A stretch of DNA of 64,000 nucleotides from Candidatus Heimdallarchaeota archaeon (GCA_019894765.1 JAGXNT010000046.1:1-64000); one strand, 5' to 3'; positions 27,931 through 36,638 are shown, counted from the first letter of the stretch. Notes: generated by a model not told the origin, from the letters alone. Numbers and translations: made by a program.

Positions 27931-28668
27931 TTACAGAGAATCCAACATCTCATTTTCGTCTTTATAACCTAGTTTTCGTGCAATGTTATGTAAAGCTTCT
28001 GCTACTGCTGCTTGTGTAAGTTTTAGATCTTCATTCTCTAAAGCAGTTGTCAATATATCCACAGATTTAATATCACCCAAATTAGCAATTATACCAGCAA
28101 TGTGACTTTTTACTTCATCTGATTCTTCTTTTTGAAAAACATCTAAAACGTCATCAAGAATTGTTTCATCAGAGCATTTCATTAAAGCAGCAGCTGCTTG
28201 GACTCTGACTTCTTCAGAAGGGTCTTCTTTAAGGTGTTTGAGAATAAGTGAGGTAAATTCTTTTGAGCCAATCCTGCCAAAAGCATCGATTATTGCTTCT
28301 CTTACCCAAATGGAGTCATCTCTTTCCAAAACCGGGATCATTAATTTAGCAGCAGAAATATTTTCGAGATTACCAATAGAATTAGCAATAGCTATTCGAA
28401 CAATTGGCGATATTTCTTCTTCAATTATCAAACCTAGTTCCTTGGGGATTCTATTGTTTCCATAAAATTTCCCTAAAGCTCGAGCTGCTGATGCTCGGAC
28501 ATCTTCGGAATCATCTTCCATTAAAGCCTTCAATAAAGGGTCAATGGCTTCTTCATCTTCAGTCTCTCCGAGAGCTTTTGCAGCTTCTCCTCGAGTAGCC
28601 TCATCCCAATCTACAAGTTCATCAATAAACTCTTCAAGGCTTTTCTTATTCGACCCCAAGGCAAGCAC
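27931..28668 (-). CDS. HEAT-repeat protein upstream of the isomerase
   Basis: A 245-residue acidic protein built almost wholly of HEAT repeats, such as DEEAIDPLLKALMEDDSEDV, RASAARALGKF and RVQAAAALMKCSD. Scaffold or interaction role is expected from the fold. It ends in ARKLGYKDENEMLDSL, which closely parallels the end of the HEAT protein at 56001-57128 (AKNQGHKSKEEMMKEM). The start is uncertain: GTG at 28668, or a TTG 9 nt further in that is better spaced from an AGGTG site. It is the first gene of a HEAT-fni-HEAT cluster. Confidence 0.82.
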   Translation of the reverse strand: MLALGSNKKSLEEFIDELVDWDEATRGEAAKALGETEDEEAIDPLLKALMEDDSEDVRASAARALGKFYGNNRIPKELGLIIEEEISPIVRIAIANSIGNLENISAAKLMIPVLERDDSIWVREAIIDAFGRIGSKEFTSLILKHLKEDPSEEVRVQAAAALMKCSDETILDDVLDVFQKEESDEVKSHIAGIIANLGDIKSVDILTTALENEDLKLTQAAVAEALHNIARKLGYKDENEMLDSL

Positions 28669-28815
28669 CTAAATTAAATTTCTACACACTTTATTCAAAT
28701 AACTTTCTCTTGAAGCATTTAATGAAGAAAATCCCTGAATTTTCATCATAATTTAAAGCATTATCTCTTTTAGAAAAACTCGTGTTATTATTGTAATTAG
28801 AAGAAATGATGTTTA

Positions 28816-29895
28816 ATGTCTAAAGAAAAATTCGTAAGAAATAAACCCCACGTAAATATTGGCACCTTGCTTGTAGTTTTTAGTATGATTACTGCACTTT
28901 CCTTTTCAATGGTAATATATGAGTCTGTTATATTATTTTCAGACAGAGATGGTGATACGGTTCCTGATAATGTGGAAGCAAGATCAAAACATTCCTTATT
29001 CTTTGAAGTGAAAGAAGACAGATTATCATATCAAACTTATGAAACTGTTAATGGTTCTTCTGCTAGTCATGAATTGGGTCACAACGTAGATATGTTTCAT
29101 GAAAGTGCTGATGATCTGTTAGAAATACGTTCAAGCTTCTATGATGACGTGTCAACGGGAATTCCCAACTTAGAATTTAGCTGGAAATACGAATCACTCA
29201 TCGAATTCGTGGATTCGGATAGTAATGGATTATTTGAACCAGCAACTGATACAGTTCTTGGTCAAACATTATTAACTAATATGATACGGGTTAACTTTGG
29301 ATTTGGTATTGATGGACAACCAGTTTATTATTCGCAGTTTTCAACTAGTGATGGTAAATTGATTATAGATTTTTACACAGCAAGAGAGCACGTTTTGCTT
29401 GGTCGTCAAGTGGGTCTCGTTCTTGCACCTGGTGAGATAAAGTCATTTCTTACATTTACTGATTTCACTCCAATCACTGGAGGAACAAAACTTGCACTTA
29501 ATTTATCACTAAGTTCAAGTCATAATCTGATATTTTCAAATTCGAAAGTTGAAGCTAGTAAAGGAGAATATAAAGCGGAATATGAATGGGCAGATTGGAT
29601 AATAAGAGATGGTTCTGAAGGAATTGTTAATACTACAATACCCACTTCTACTATTCCAGAGAAAAATGCCCTAATTTACATAAATTTTGGTTCTTTTACT
29701 AATGCTTCTTATGATCCACATTACAGATGGTTTACACCACCAATTAAAAGTAATACAGCTTATCTTATCGATTTTCCATGGCCATATTTAGCGATTGGGT
29801 CAGTTGCTACTGTGATGCTTGTATCTTTAATATACGTTGTACGCAAAAGACCTGGCAGAGTTAAATATTCGGATATTACCTTGAAAAAGGGTTGA
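28816..29895 (+). CDS. Membrane-anchored extracellular protein with metzincin-like motif
   Basis: A 359-residue protein with an N-terminal helix (residues 14-35, signal or anchor) and a C-terminal helix near residues 320-343, followed by a basic tail RKRPGR, so it is probably anchored with a large outside domain. Just outside the first helix is SDRDGDTVPDNVE, a calcium-binding thrombospondin-3-like repeat, and a second Asp-rich loop DSDSNGLFEPATD follows. Residues 85-95 read HELGHNVDMFH, matching H-E-x-x-H-x-x-x-x-x-H, but the usual Gly is Asp. Protease activity is unproven. The family is not recognised. Confidence 0.6.
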   Translation: MSKEKFVRNKPHVNIGTLLVVFSMITALSFSMVIYESVILFSDRDGDTVPDNVEARSKHSLFFEVKEDRLSYQTYETVNGSSASHELGHNVDMFHESADDLLEIRSSFYDDVSTGIPNLEFSWKYESLIEFVDSDSNGLFEPATDTVLGQTLLTNMIRVNFGFGIDGQPVYYSQFSTSDGKLIIDFYTAREHVLLGRQVGLVLAPGEIKSFLTFTDFTPITGGTKLALNLSLSSSHNLIFSNSKVEASKGEYKAEYEWADWIIRDGSEGIVNTTIPTSTIPEKNALIYINFGSFTNASYDPHYRWFTPPIKSNTAYLIDFPWPYLAIGSVATVMLVSLIYVVRKRPGRVKYSDITLKKG

Positions 29896-29900
29896 ATTCC

Positions 29901-30791
29901 TTAGGGGAGGAGAGTTAAAACCAAAACTACACCAACAAGAATTAGACTTAATATTGTAGTGAATAATAAAACAAAATTCATTCTCTTTTGTCTTTCATAA
30001 GCAGTCAATTGCTTCTCTTGTAAGTCATTAAATTCTTCTTTTGTCACCATTAACTTCTGCATTTCCTCAACATCAGCTCTAACATTAGCTAATCCCTTCT
30101 TCCAGGATTTATCAGCAGTTTCGAAATCGCTTTTACTGACAAGTTTTTCCTCTGCAAGTAGCTCCATAGAGTCCTTGACATGCACAGATAGTTTTTGTAC
30201 AGAATTTGTAACAATGTTTTCTACATTTTCTTCATCTTGAACAAAATCAGTTAATAATTCTAGTAACTCATTAGGATTAGTTAAAACGCCAAAATTAATT
30301 TCTTGAGATTTATCATTATTATCAATTCGGTAAAAATGAGCTTTGAAGTCTTTTTGCTCTCTCGTTTTCGAGAAAGCATTTCCATCACAAACCATTGCAA
30401 CGGCTTCTGGAAGTAATGCTTGGTAGATTTTTTGGGTAGCAATATCTGTCCCAGACATGAAGCACCCAAGCCCAGGATGAGTATGCCAAAAACCAACAAT
30501 AGTTTCTTTTCCATCTCTTTTTTCAATTTCCTTTATTATTTGAAATTGTGCCATTTCATCTATTGAGACATGAGTTGGAGATGAGTTTTTAACTGCATAT
30601 GTTGTTTCAATTATCTTTACTTTCTCATTATCAATTTTTCCGATTAAATATCCACCAACTTCTCTTTCTGTGTTGGATGATGTCCAATCAATTACTTTCG
30701 AAAAGGCAAGTGGTGAAATCTCAATCTCAAGCTTTGGCATGTTTAAAACCAAATTATCTTGTTTTAAATTGAAGTAAAAACCTTTTGGCAT
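29901..30791 (-). CDS. Tail-anchored JAMM/MPN+ metalloprotease (Rpn11/CSN5-like)
   Basis: A 296-residue protein with a catalytic MPN domain. The JAMM zinc site is complete: Glu44 in EREVGGYLIG, His103 and His105 in WHTHPG, Ser113 and Asp116 in SGTD. Such enzymes remove ubiquitin or ubiquitin-like modifiers. Residues 165-265 are helical/coiled coil, and residues 270-293 form a hydrophobic helix ending the protein, so it looks tail-anchored with the protease in the cytosol. A TATA-like ATATAATAAATATT lies just upstream and no clear ribosome site is seen, so the mRNA may be leaderless; Met18 is an alternative start. It ends 5 bp from the convergent gene. Confidence 0.88.
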   Translation of the reverse strand: MPKGFYFNLKQDNLVLNMPKLEIEISPLAFSKVIDWTSSNTEREVGGYLIGKIDNEKVKIIETTYAVKNSSPTHVSIDEMAQFQIIKEIEKRDGKETIVGFWHTHPGLGCFMSGTDIATQKIYQALLPEAVAMVCDGNAFSKTREQKDFKAHFYRIDNNDKSQEINFGVLTNPNELLELLTDFVQDEENVENIVTNSVQKLSVHVKDSMELLAEEKLVSKSDFETADKSWKKGLANVRADVEEMQKLMVTKEEFNDLQEKQLTAYERQKRMNFVLLFTTILSLILVGVVLVLTLLP

Positions 30792-30944
30792 TGAGCATTG
30801 TTAATATTTATTATATCTATTTTTTGAAATGTATTTTATTTTTCTTTCAAATATTAGAGGTGGATATTGGATGAAAAAAATGAAGGCAAGGCTTTAGTAA
30901 GTTATTACCCTAATGAAATATGACATCTATTATGTGGGAGTAAT

Positions 30945-31562
30945 ATGGAGATAAGAAAAACAGCACTATCACTCATCGTGCTAAGTATAATTGGAGTTGT
31001 TATTTTTACAACAACACCATTAATATCTGCAAGAGAGAGAGTTCAAGGATCGGATGCAGGTGGTAGTTGGGACATTTTAATCACTTTCAAAATTACTTTC
31101 TGGGGCAAGGGTAAATTGGTCGAAAAAGGGGAACAATATGGTAGTGATTATTATTATGAAGAAAATTGGGTACCATCCTATTGGGGCTATAGCGGAAAAA
31201 GATTTCCGTTTATAACCACAATTTTAACACTAATAGGCTTAGTTTTTTCAATTATCGCTGGACTCTTTTCATTATTCGGTTATAATACAAAAGAAAGATT
31301 GATCGGTGGTATCTTAGGTATAATAAGTGGTGGTTTAATTGTTACGGGAGAATTGTTGTTCATAGAATGGGGTAGGTGGTTTTGTGGTTTGTTCTCATTT
31401 ACGTTTACTCATAGATACTTTAATTTCGGCTTCATTGTTCCTGTAATCATAGGTAGTTTAATTGTTATTATATCAATCATGTTTCTGATAGTAGAACCAA
31501 AAACGAATGAAAAAAGTAAGGAAAACAGTCTTCTTAAAAGTGAAGAAAACAGTTTCAATTAA
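30945..31562 (+). CDS. Four-helix membrane protein, function unknown
   Basis: A 205-residue membrane protein. Helix 1 is at residues 9-29, followed by an outside aromatic loop of about 55 residues (ending YWGYSGKRFP), then helices near 85-110, 115-136 and 155-185, and a Ser/Lys/Glu-rich cytoplasmic tail. The layout, with one extracytoplasmic loop between helices 1 and 2, resembles claudin-like or SUR7-like tetraspan proteins, but no motif proves this. A GGGAG site precedes the ATG. It stands alone. Confidence 0.6.
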   Translation: MEIRKTALSLIVLSIIGVVIFTTTPLISARERVQGSDAGGSWDILITFKITFWGKGKLVEKGEQYGSDYYYEENWVPSYWGYSGKRFPFITTILTLIGLVFSIIAGLFSLFGYNTKERLIGGILGIISGGLIVTGELLFIEWGRWFCGLFSFTFTHRYFNFGFIVPVIIGSLIVIISIMFLIVEPKTNEKSKENSLLKSEENSFN

Positions 31563-31749
31563 GTCTCATGTAATTCTCCTTTTTTATTTGAGATAGCAAA
31601 ATATCTCAGAATTCTAATCTTCTAGACAAAATTGAAACAAATTATTTCTTTAAATACTCTTTTTGTAATTGATAAATATCCGATTGAAGAATGGAGACAT
31701 AAGGTACTCTCTTCCCCACAAAAAATGTCATTTGATCCCTAATCTTTTC

Positions 31750-31814
31750 CTGAGCGGGGCTATCCGACTCTTTTCTCTCCCGCTCAGCTAATTCCTAATG
31801 GTCAATATTGACCA
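31750..31814. promoter_or_regulatory. Stable hairpin followed by a 16-bp palindrome
   Basis: CTGAGCGGG (31750-31758) pairs perfectly with CCCGCTCAG (31779-31787) across a 20-nt pyrimidine-rich loop. Twelve bases later is the perfect palindrome TGGTCAATATTGACCA (31799-31814), 42 bp before the next start codon. The hairpin is the most GC-rich piece of this 294-bp gap. It could be a leader structure or a small RNA, and the palindrome an operator for a dimeric regulator. A TATA-like TTTAAATAC occurs about 100 bp earlier. Confidence 0.45.
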
Positions 31815-31856
31815 AAGACAGAAATACTCCTTTCTAACTTAACAGAACTGAACGAA

Positions 31857-32231
31857 ATGGATTACTCAAGATTGATTTCCAGAATTGCTGCGGATAAAGA
31901 CAGTAAAATGCTGGGCAAAATTGTAAGAGTTGAAAGTTTGATAGGGAAAACAATCAAGAAATACAAATCATTTGTTTTAATTCGAGTGAGAAAATCCTTC
32001 AGAAGAGATGTTTTAGTTCCTATCGAAGCTGAAAAACTGATTAAAGTAGAAGGAACTTACGCTTGGTTTAATATCACTAAGGAAGAATTCGATGAGGAAG
32101 TAAAACGACTCAAGGATATAAAAACAGAAAGAGATATTTATCATGGAGATGTTGGAGTTACTCGTACTCGTTCAGGTCCCGTTGTGGATTATCTAAATTT
32201 AGGGCATTCAAGAAAGGAAAGGAAAAGATAG
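31857..32231 (+). CDS. Small basic conserved hypothetical protein
   Basis: A 124-residue basic protein. The N-terminal 70 residues (GKIVRVESLIGKTIKKYKSFVLIRVRK, then DVLVPIEAEKLIKVEGTYAWFNI) resemble a small beta-barrel with alternating hydrophobic positions, similar in pattern to PRC-barrel domains. The C-terminus is rich in Arg and Lys (SRKERKR), which suits nucleic-acid or ribosome contact. No family is recognised. A hairpin and a palindrome lie in the leader region. It is 68 bp upstream of the methyltransferase on the same strand. Confidence 0.55.
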   Translation: MDYSRLISRIAADKDSKMLGKIVRVESLIGKTIKKYKSFVLIRVRKSFRRDVLVPIEAEKLIKVEGTYAWFNITKEEFDEEVKRLKDIKTERDIYHGDVGVTRTRSGPVVDYLNLGHSRKERKR

Positions 32232-32299
32232 TTTTTTTTTTAAAAAAGTAGAAACATTTTTCTAATTATCATTTGTTCAAAACATCAAGAGATGGTAGT

Positions 32300-32989
32300 A
32301 TGAAGGAGAAATCACTTCAGGTTAGTTGGGATTGGTCAAAAGTTGAAGATTTCACTTATTGGAAAATTCCAGATGGCTATGTCATGAGTTTACCTTATTA
32401 TATTGGGAAACCACCTGCTAGAATCTTTGATTTAGGTTGTGGTGTTGGTCGTCATACTGTTTATTTCGCTTCTCTAGGGTATGAAGTTGATGCTTTAGAC
32501 CTCTCTAGTGATGCTGTTAAAAGCACACAGGAATGGCTCAAAAAAGATAGACTCAAGGCAAACGTCTACAAAGGAAAAATGACTGATATTACTCAACCTG
32601 ATAATCACTACGATTTAGTACTTGCGTTTAACGTGATTTATCATGCTTTCAAAGATGATATGATTCATGTTATCAATGAAATTTACCGAATTATCAAACC
32701 TGGGGGTTTCTTCTTTGGGACAATATTAACTAAAGATCCGAACCAACCATTTTATGATTCAAAGGGTGTTATTGATGAACAAACCCTCATCAAACTAGAA
32801 GAACCTGAAAAAGGCATACCACACTTCTTCTCTTACACAGAAGATGTTTTAGAATTCTTCAAGGAATTTGAATTGAAGGATCTTTACTATAAAGAATGGT
32901 ATCGTCCACCTTATACTATTGACGGTATTAAAGATAAAAAGGGCTATGGGCACTATATTCTCTTTGCTCAGAAACCTGAGAAAAAATAA
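32300..32989 (+). CDS. Class I SAM-dependent methyltransferase
   Basis: About 229 residues with a clear SAM-binding domain: motif I IFDLGCGVGRHTVYFA, acidic residue in EVDALDLSSDAV, motif IV YDLVLAFNVIYH and the post-motif PGGFFFGTILTKD. The tellurite-resistance/UbiE-like arrangement is common among small-molecule methyltransferases. The C-terminal region holds a YYKEWYRPPYTI cap. The ATG at 32300 is preferred over an in-frame ATG 27 nt upstream because the family similarity starts there. Substrate unknown. Confidence 0.8.
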   Translation: MKEKSLQVSWDWSKVEDFTYWKIPDGYVMSLPYYIGKPPARIFDLGCGVGRHTVYFASLGYEVDALDLSSDAVKSTQEWLKKDRLKANVYKGKMTDITQPDNHYDLVLAFNVIYHAFKDDMIHVINEIYRIIKPGGFFFGTILTKDPNQPFYDSKGVIDEQTLIKLEEPEKGIPHFFSYTEDVLEFFKEFELKDLYYKEWYRPPYTIDGIKDKKGYGHYILFAQKPEKK

Positions 32990-32993
32990 AGAC

Positions 32994-34196
32994 TTACAAT
33001 AACAGGACTAGAGCGATAATTGCACCAATAATCGTTAGAATTATTGGAATACCAATGGCTAGGACTTTTTTCACATTCCTAAATTGATGAGTATAACATG
33101 CTTCTGGACAAATTTCAATACATGTAAAGCAGGAAATGCAGCCTTTGAAATCAATTACAGGTTCATCATTATCTTTCTTATCTTTTACAATCTTAATCAC
33201 TTGTTCCGGACAAGCTCGTTCACAATCTTGACATCCAATACAACCTGAAGTATATTTGGGATGTCTTATTGACACATTCGAGAATCTTTGGAATGGAATG
33301 ACAGCAATTTTTGCTGTTACAGGTAATTTGAATTTCTTTTGATGATCCTCAATTTTTTCTCCAAGAATTTCTATTTTAGCAAGATCCATTTCTCCTAATC
33401 CTTGTTCTGCAGCGAATCTTGTTGCAGGGACTTTCTTTGGATCATGACCCATTAATTTGAAGGCAACAGCATCTAAAGCTACTGCATCTTCACTAGCCAA
33501 AATAAGATTCATTTCAACTGCTTGTCCGCTGGCTCCTGGTCCCATGCCTTCTAATGCGATGATTGCATCCATAACATTGAGTTTTATTTTTGGTTTCTCA
33601 AAAGCATACAAGTCGACTAAGCATTGTGAGAATCCTTGAATACTCGCTCCTAGTGAATGAATTCTTGTTTTATCTGCTCCTGTTATAGTGCCAAAAAGAT
33701 TCTTAATCGCTCCTGTATAAAGCGTCATTGAATGTGTTTTCATTTTTGGAACATTAATTATCGCTTTTGCATTAATGACATCTTTTGCAATGTTTACGTT
33801 TCGAAGTTTCTTCCCTTTAACATCAATATTTATTGGACCATTTTTTTCCAAACTTCTGATTTCAACATCATCAAATTTCTCACTAATTTCGAGATAATCA
33901 CTTTGCTTTATTGCTTCTCGTGTACCACCATCATGTCCCGCAGCACTACAATCACCAATGATAACTTTTTTCTGTTGTTCAAGTAGAATCTTACTTAATG
34001 CTTCCAGCACTCTGGGATCTGTTCTAATTTTATCTCGAACTTCCCTTTTTATTGGAGCAATTAACAAATTTGGTTTCAGTAATATTTCATCTTCATCAGA
34101 GATGAATTGTTTTATACCACCTAAAAGCTTTAATGCTTTTCGAACAGCGGTTTCCACGTCAGCATTTTCTACCTGGACAATTGCTACCTTGCTCAT
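32994..34196 (-). CDS. DUF362 protein with two 4Fe-4S clusters and C-terminal anchor
   Basis: A 400-residue protein. Residues 1-300 are the DUF362 domain (EILLKPNLL, NVPKMKTHSMTLYTGAIKNLFG). Residues 315-365 hold a two-cluster ferredoxin module with C-x2-C-x2-C-x3-C repeats in CIGCQDCERACP and CISCFTCIEICP. The last 22 residues are a hydrophobic helix (GIPIILTIIGAIIALVL), which should tether it to the cytoplasmic face of the membrane. It probably transfers electrons, but the partner is unknown. It is convergent with the methyltransferase gene, 4 bp apart. Confidence 0.85.
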   Translation of the reverse strand: MSKVAIVQVENADVETAVRKALKLLGGIKQFISDEDEILLKPNLLIAPIKREVRDKIRTDPRVLEALSKILLEQQKKVIIGDCSAAGHDGGTREAIKQSDYLEISEKFDDVEIRSLEKNGPINIDVKGKKLRNVNIAKDVINAKAIINVPKMKTHSMTLYTGAIKNLFGTITGADKTRIHSLGASIQGFSQCLVDLYAFEKPKIKLNVMDAIIALEGMGPGASGQAVEMNLILASEDAVALDAVAFKLMGHDPKKVPATRFAAEQGLGEMDLAKIEILGEKIEDHQKKFKLPVTAKIAVIPFQRFSNVSIRHPKYTSGCIGCQDCERACPEQVIKIVKDKKDNDEPVIDFKGCISCFTCIEICPEACYTHQFRNVKKVLAIGIPIILTIIGAIIALVLLL

Positions 34197-34269
34197 TGGT
34201 AATTCACTTCTTCTTATTAAAGGATAAAAGATATTGTTTCTGATAAAAAATCATAGATTAGAAGCTGAA

Positions 34270-35562
34270 TTATACGTATATCTTACAACGATAACAATAC
34301 CATCGATCATATTGCTTGATATAAGATAATTTGCTTCCACATTTTGGGCATCGAGCTTTCGATGTTTTCGTTTTCACATCTTCTTCTTTCTTTGGTTTCT
34401 CTTCAGTCTCTTTCTTTGCTGGAGGTTCTAATTCTGTTGAAACAACATCCTCGGTGATTTCATCCTTTTCCGTTTCTTTCAGAATATCAGTAATTCTTTC
34501 TTCGTCATTGTTTTCTTCTAAAATTTCCATCGATTCGAGCGAGGTTCTATCTAGAACTGCAAAACTTGTATCATCTTCTTTCTCAGTTTTTGGACTTAAA
34601 TTATTTAAAGAAGGAACATGTATTGTATCTCCATCATCAAAGACCGTTTCATCAATTGGCCTATCCGTATCAATTGAGAATACCTCAAGCTGATTTTCCA
34701 AAAATGATATCTTTTCTTTCAGCTCTGTAATATCTGCTGCCGTTGTTTCAGCTGATACTTTTTTTGTCTCAACATTCAGTAAACGTTCTTCTAAGGCAAT
34801 AGTAATTTCAGTTAATTGACTTATCTTATTCATAACTGTTTGAATGACAAACTGGACTTCTTCGCTTTCTAATTCCGACAAGTCTACTTTTTCGACTTTA
34901 ATCGCATCATCCTTTTGATCTGGGGCATCGGGCACAGTAATTAAATTTTGTACTTCTTGATGATGTTTCTCTAATATTGCATCATCTATTTCTGCACCTT
35001 GCCCCTCACGAGGGAAACCTTCTTTCTCCAGAAATATTTTACCCATCATTTCAAAAGCTTCACCGATATTTTCACCAGTTTTCGCTGAAGTTACTAAGTA
35101 AGCTGCCTCTATGTTCTTCTTTTTCTTTAGCTTATCAATTAACTTCTGAACTTCTTCATCTTTGATTTTTATCTGGTCTTTCAAATCGTGCTTGTTCCCC
35201 AATACAATGAAGATTTTTAGAAAACCGCCAGAATGTGCTATTGCTTCTTCAGCCCATTCTTCGAGTTTTTCAAGCGTAACTGGTTGTGTAAGATCGAAAA
35301 CTAAGAATCCGCATTTGCACCCACTGTAAAAAGATGATCTAACATGACGATACATCAATTGTCCAGCAAGATCCCAAATTTGGAAGTGAACTTTGTTTTC
35401 ACCAAGTTCTATAGCTTTAGAAGCAAAATCAGCACCAATTGTTTTGATGTATTCGCTTTTAAAACTTACACCCATAAACTTTGAGCGTATACTTGTTTTC
35501 CCTACCGATCCTTCACCCATCAGTACAACTTTAAAGACAAATTCCCGTTTTATGCCTGACAT
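34270..35562 (-). CDS. Rab/Ras-like small GTPase with coiled-coil and C-terminal zinc ribbon
   Basis: A 430-residue protein. Residues 8-185 are a Ras-superfamily GTPase: P-loop GEGSVGKTS (16-24), switch I Thr in YIKTIGADF, switch II WDLAGQ, base recognition GNKHD and TSAKTGEN. The switch II Gln needed for hydrolysis is present. Residues 190-400 are acidic with a predicted coiled coil (around ISQLTEITIALEERLL and ITELKEKISFLENQL). The last 28 residues form a zinc ribbon with C-x2-C at CPKCG and CYRC. There is no prenylation motif. The ATG has an AGGAG site. A perfect 19-bp palindrome lies 49 bp upstream. GTPase assignment is secure; the tail is unusual. Confidence 0.92.
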   Translation of the reverse strand: MSGIKREFVFKVVLMGEGSVGKTSIRSKFMGVSFKSEYIKTIGADFASKAIELGENKVHFQIWDLAGQLMYRHVRSSFYSGCKCGFLVFDLTQPVTLEKLEEWAEEAIAHSGGFLKIFIVLGNKHDLKDQIKIKDEEVQKLIDKLKKKKNIEAAYLVTSAKTGENIGEAFEMMGKIFLEKEGFPREGQGAEIDDAILEKHHQEVQNLITVPDAPDQKDDAIKVEKVDLSELESEEVQFVIQTVMNKISQLTEITIALEERLLNVETKKVSAETTAADITELKEKISFLENQLEVFSIDTDRPIDETVFDDGDTIHVPSLNNLSPKTEKEDDTSFAVLDRTSLESMEILEENNDEERITDILKETEKDEITEDVVSTELEPPAKKETEEKPKKEEDVKTKTSKARCPKCGSKLSYIKQYDRWYCYRCKIYV

Positions 35563-35610
35563 TTCTTAGGGCTCCTTTTGGTAGATTATAGTTTTAATTC
35601 ATTTTTTTTA

Positions 35611-35629
35611 GTAAATGAATTTCATTTAC
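35611..35629. promoter_or_regulatory. 19-bp palindrome upstream of the GTPase gene
   Basis: GTAAATGAATTTCATTTAC is a perfect inverted repeat of 9-bp arms around a central T. It sits 49 bp before the GTPase ATG, where a dimeric regulator would affect promoter use. It could equally act on the divergent coiled-coil gene, whose own TATA-like ATATATAG is at 35747-35754. Confidence 0.45.
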
Positions 35630-35791
35630 CGCAATTAAGTATTTGCTATTATGTAAAAATTATGCTAAATATTCCTTGTGTTTTATAAATAAATACTTGT
35701 TTGTTTTTTGTTCCCTTTGTAAGATTTATTAAACGGTTCTCCACACATATATAGTACTATAGAATTAGCGAGTATTTTGGAGTTCTTGAAA

Positions 35792-36619
35792 GTGCCTCGA
35801 CGTCAATCGAAAAAGATTAAATCTTTGTGGAATGAATATCCTGATTATACCCCAATTAATAATGTTGATGAAAAACCGTTGTTTGATGAGACAATAGTAG
35901 GTGATGAACACAGAGTTCTTGGGCAAATTATTCGAGAGAATTGGTATCTTATTCACCCACTCGCTCGAGATTACATGCTTTCTTCAGCTTCTGAATGGAG
36001 AAAACTACTCACAGAAACTGGGCTTATTCAATCGAATTTAGAGACGAAGCAAAAGAGCCTTGCCGGGTTTCAAGATGATTTTGATAAAAAAACACAGAGA
36101 TTGCTTATAGAAAAAAATGCTGAATTTGAAAGAATCAAAGAAGAAACTGCAGAAAGCTTCAAAGAAACTATAGAGCAAAAAGACCACGAGATTGCAAACT
36201 TAAAATTACTTGTTGATTCTGTTGATGAAACTTCTATATCAAGAAGTAATTTGGAAACCGATTTAAGTGAAAAGGATCGCAAAATATCCGAATTAGAATC
36301 AGTTATCGGTGAATTAAAAGATAAATGTCGTCAACAAGAAGTTGAGGCAATGAATATTCAAACTGGAATTAGCAAGAATTTTCAACAACAAATCAATAAC
36401 ATAACGAAAGAACTGTATGAGAAACAAGAACAAATTGACAAACTTCGTGAGATTTTAAATAAGGCAAAAGAGCAATTAATCATCTTAAAAGGAAGAAGCG
36501 AGAGCTCTTCTGGTTCAAAAGATGAATTGGAATCAAAAGTTATTGCTCTTGAGCGTTTGCTAGAAGAACGTGATGAAAAACTCAGAAAAATTGTAAATAC
36601 AATAGAAAGCCTAGAATGA
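35792..36619 (+). CDS. Coiled-coil protein, divergent from the GTPase
   Basis: About 275 residues. The first 75 are a globular segment rich in aromatics and Pro (LWNEYPDYTPINN, RENWYLIHPLARDYML); residues 80-275 are an almost unbroken coiled coil with heptads such as LETDLSEKDRKISELESVIG and IDKLREILNKAKEQL. No membrane segment. The GTG start is placed by a GGAG site 9 nt upstream and by a TATA box whose expected start point lies just before it; an in-frame TTG at 35786 is too close to the ribosome site. It shares a promoter region with the GTPase, which also has a coiled coil, so a joint role is possible but unproven. Confidence 0.65.
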   Translation: MPRRQSKKIKSLWNEYPDYTPINNVDEKPLFDETIVGDEHRVLGQIIRENWYLIHPLARDYMLSSASEWRKLLTETGLIQSNLETKQKSLAGFQDDFDKKTQRLLIEKNAEFERIKEETAESFKETIEQKDHEIANLKLLVDSVDETSISRSNLETDLSEKDRKISELESVIGELKDKCRQQEVEAMNIQTGISKNFQQQINNITKELYEKQEQIDKLREILNKAKEQLIILKGRSESSSGSKDELESKVIALERLLEERDEKLRKIVNTIESLE

Positions 36620-36638
36620 AAATTCAGAGAAATTTTGT

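Noticed and set aside
30870..30897. A microframe MKKMKARL preceded by GAGGTGG
   Set aside because: Seven to eight codons with a plausible ribosome site, but nothing supports it as a gene or leader peptide.
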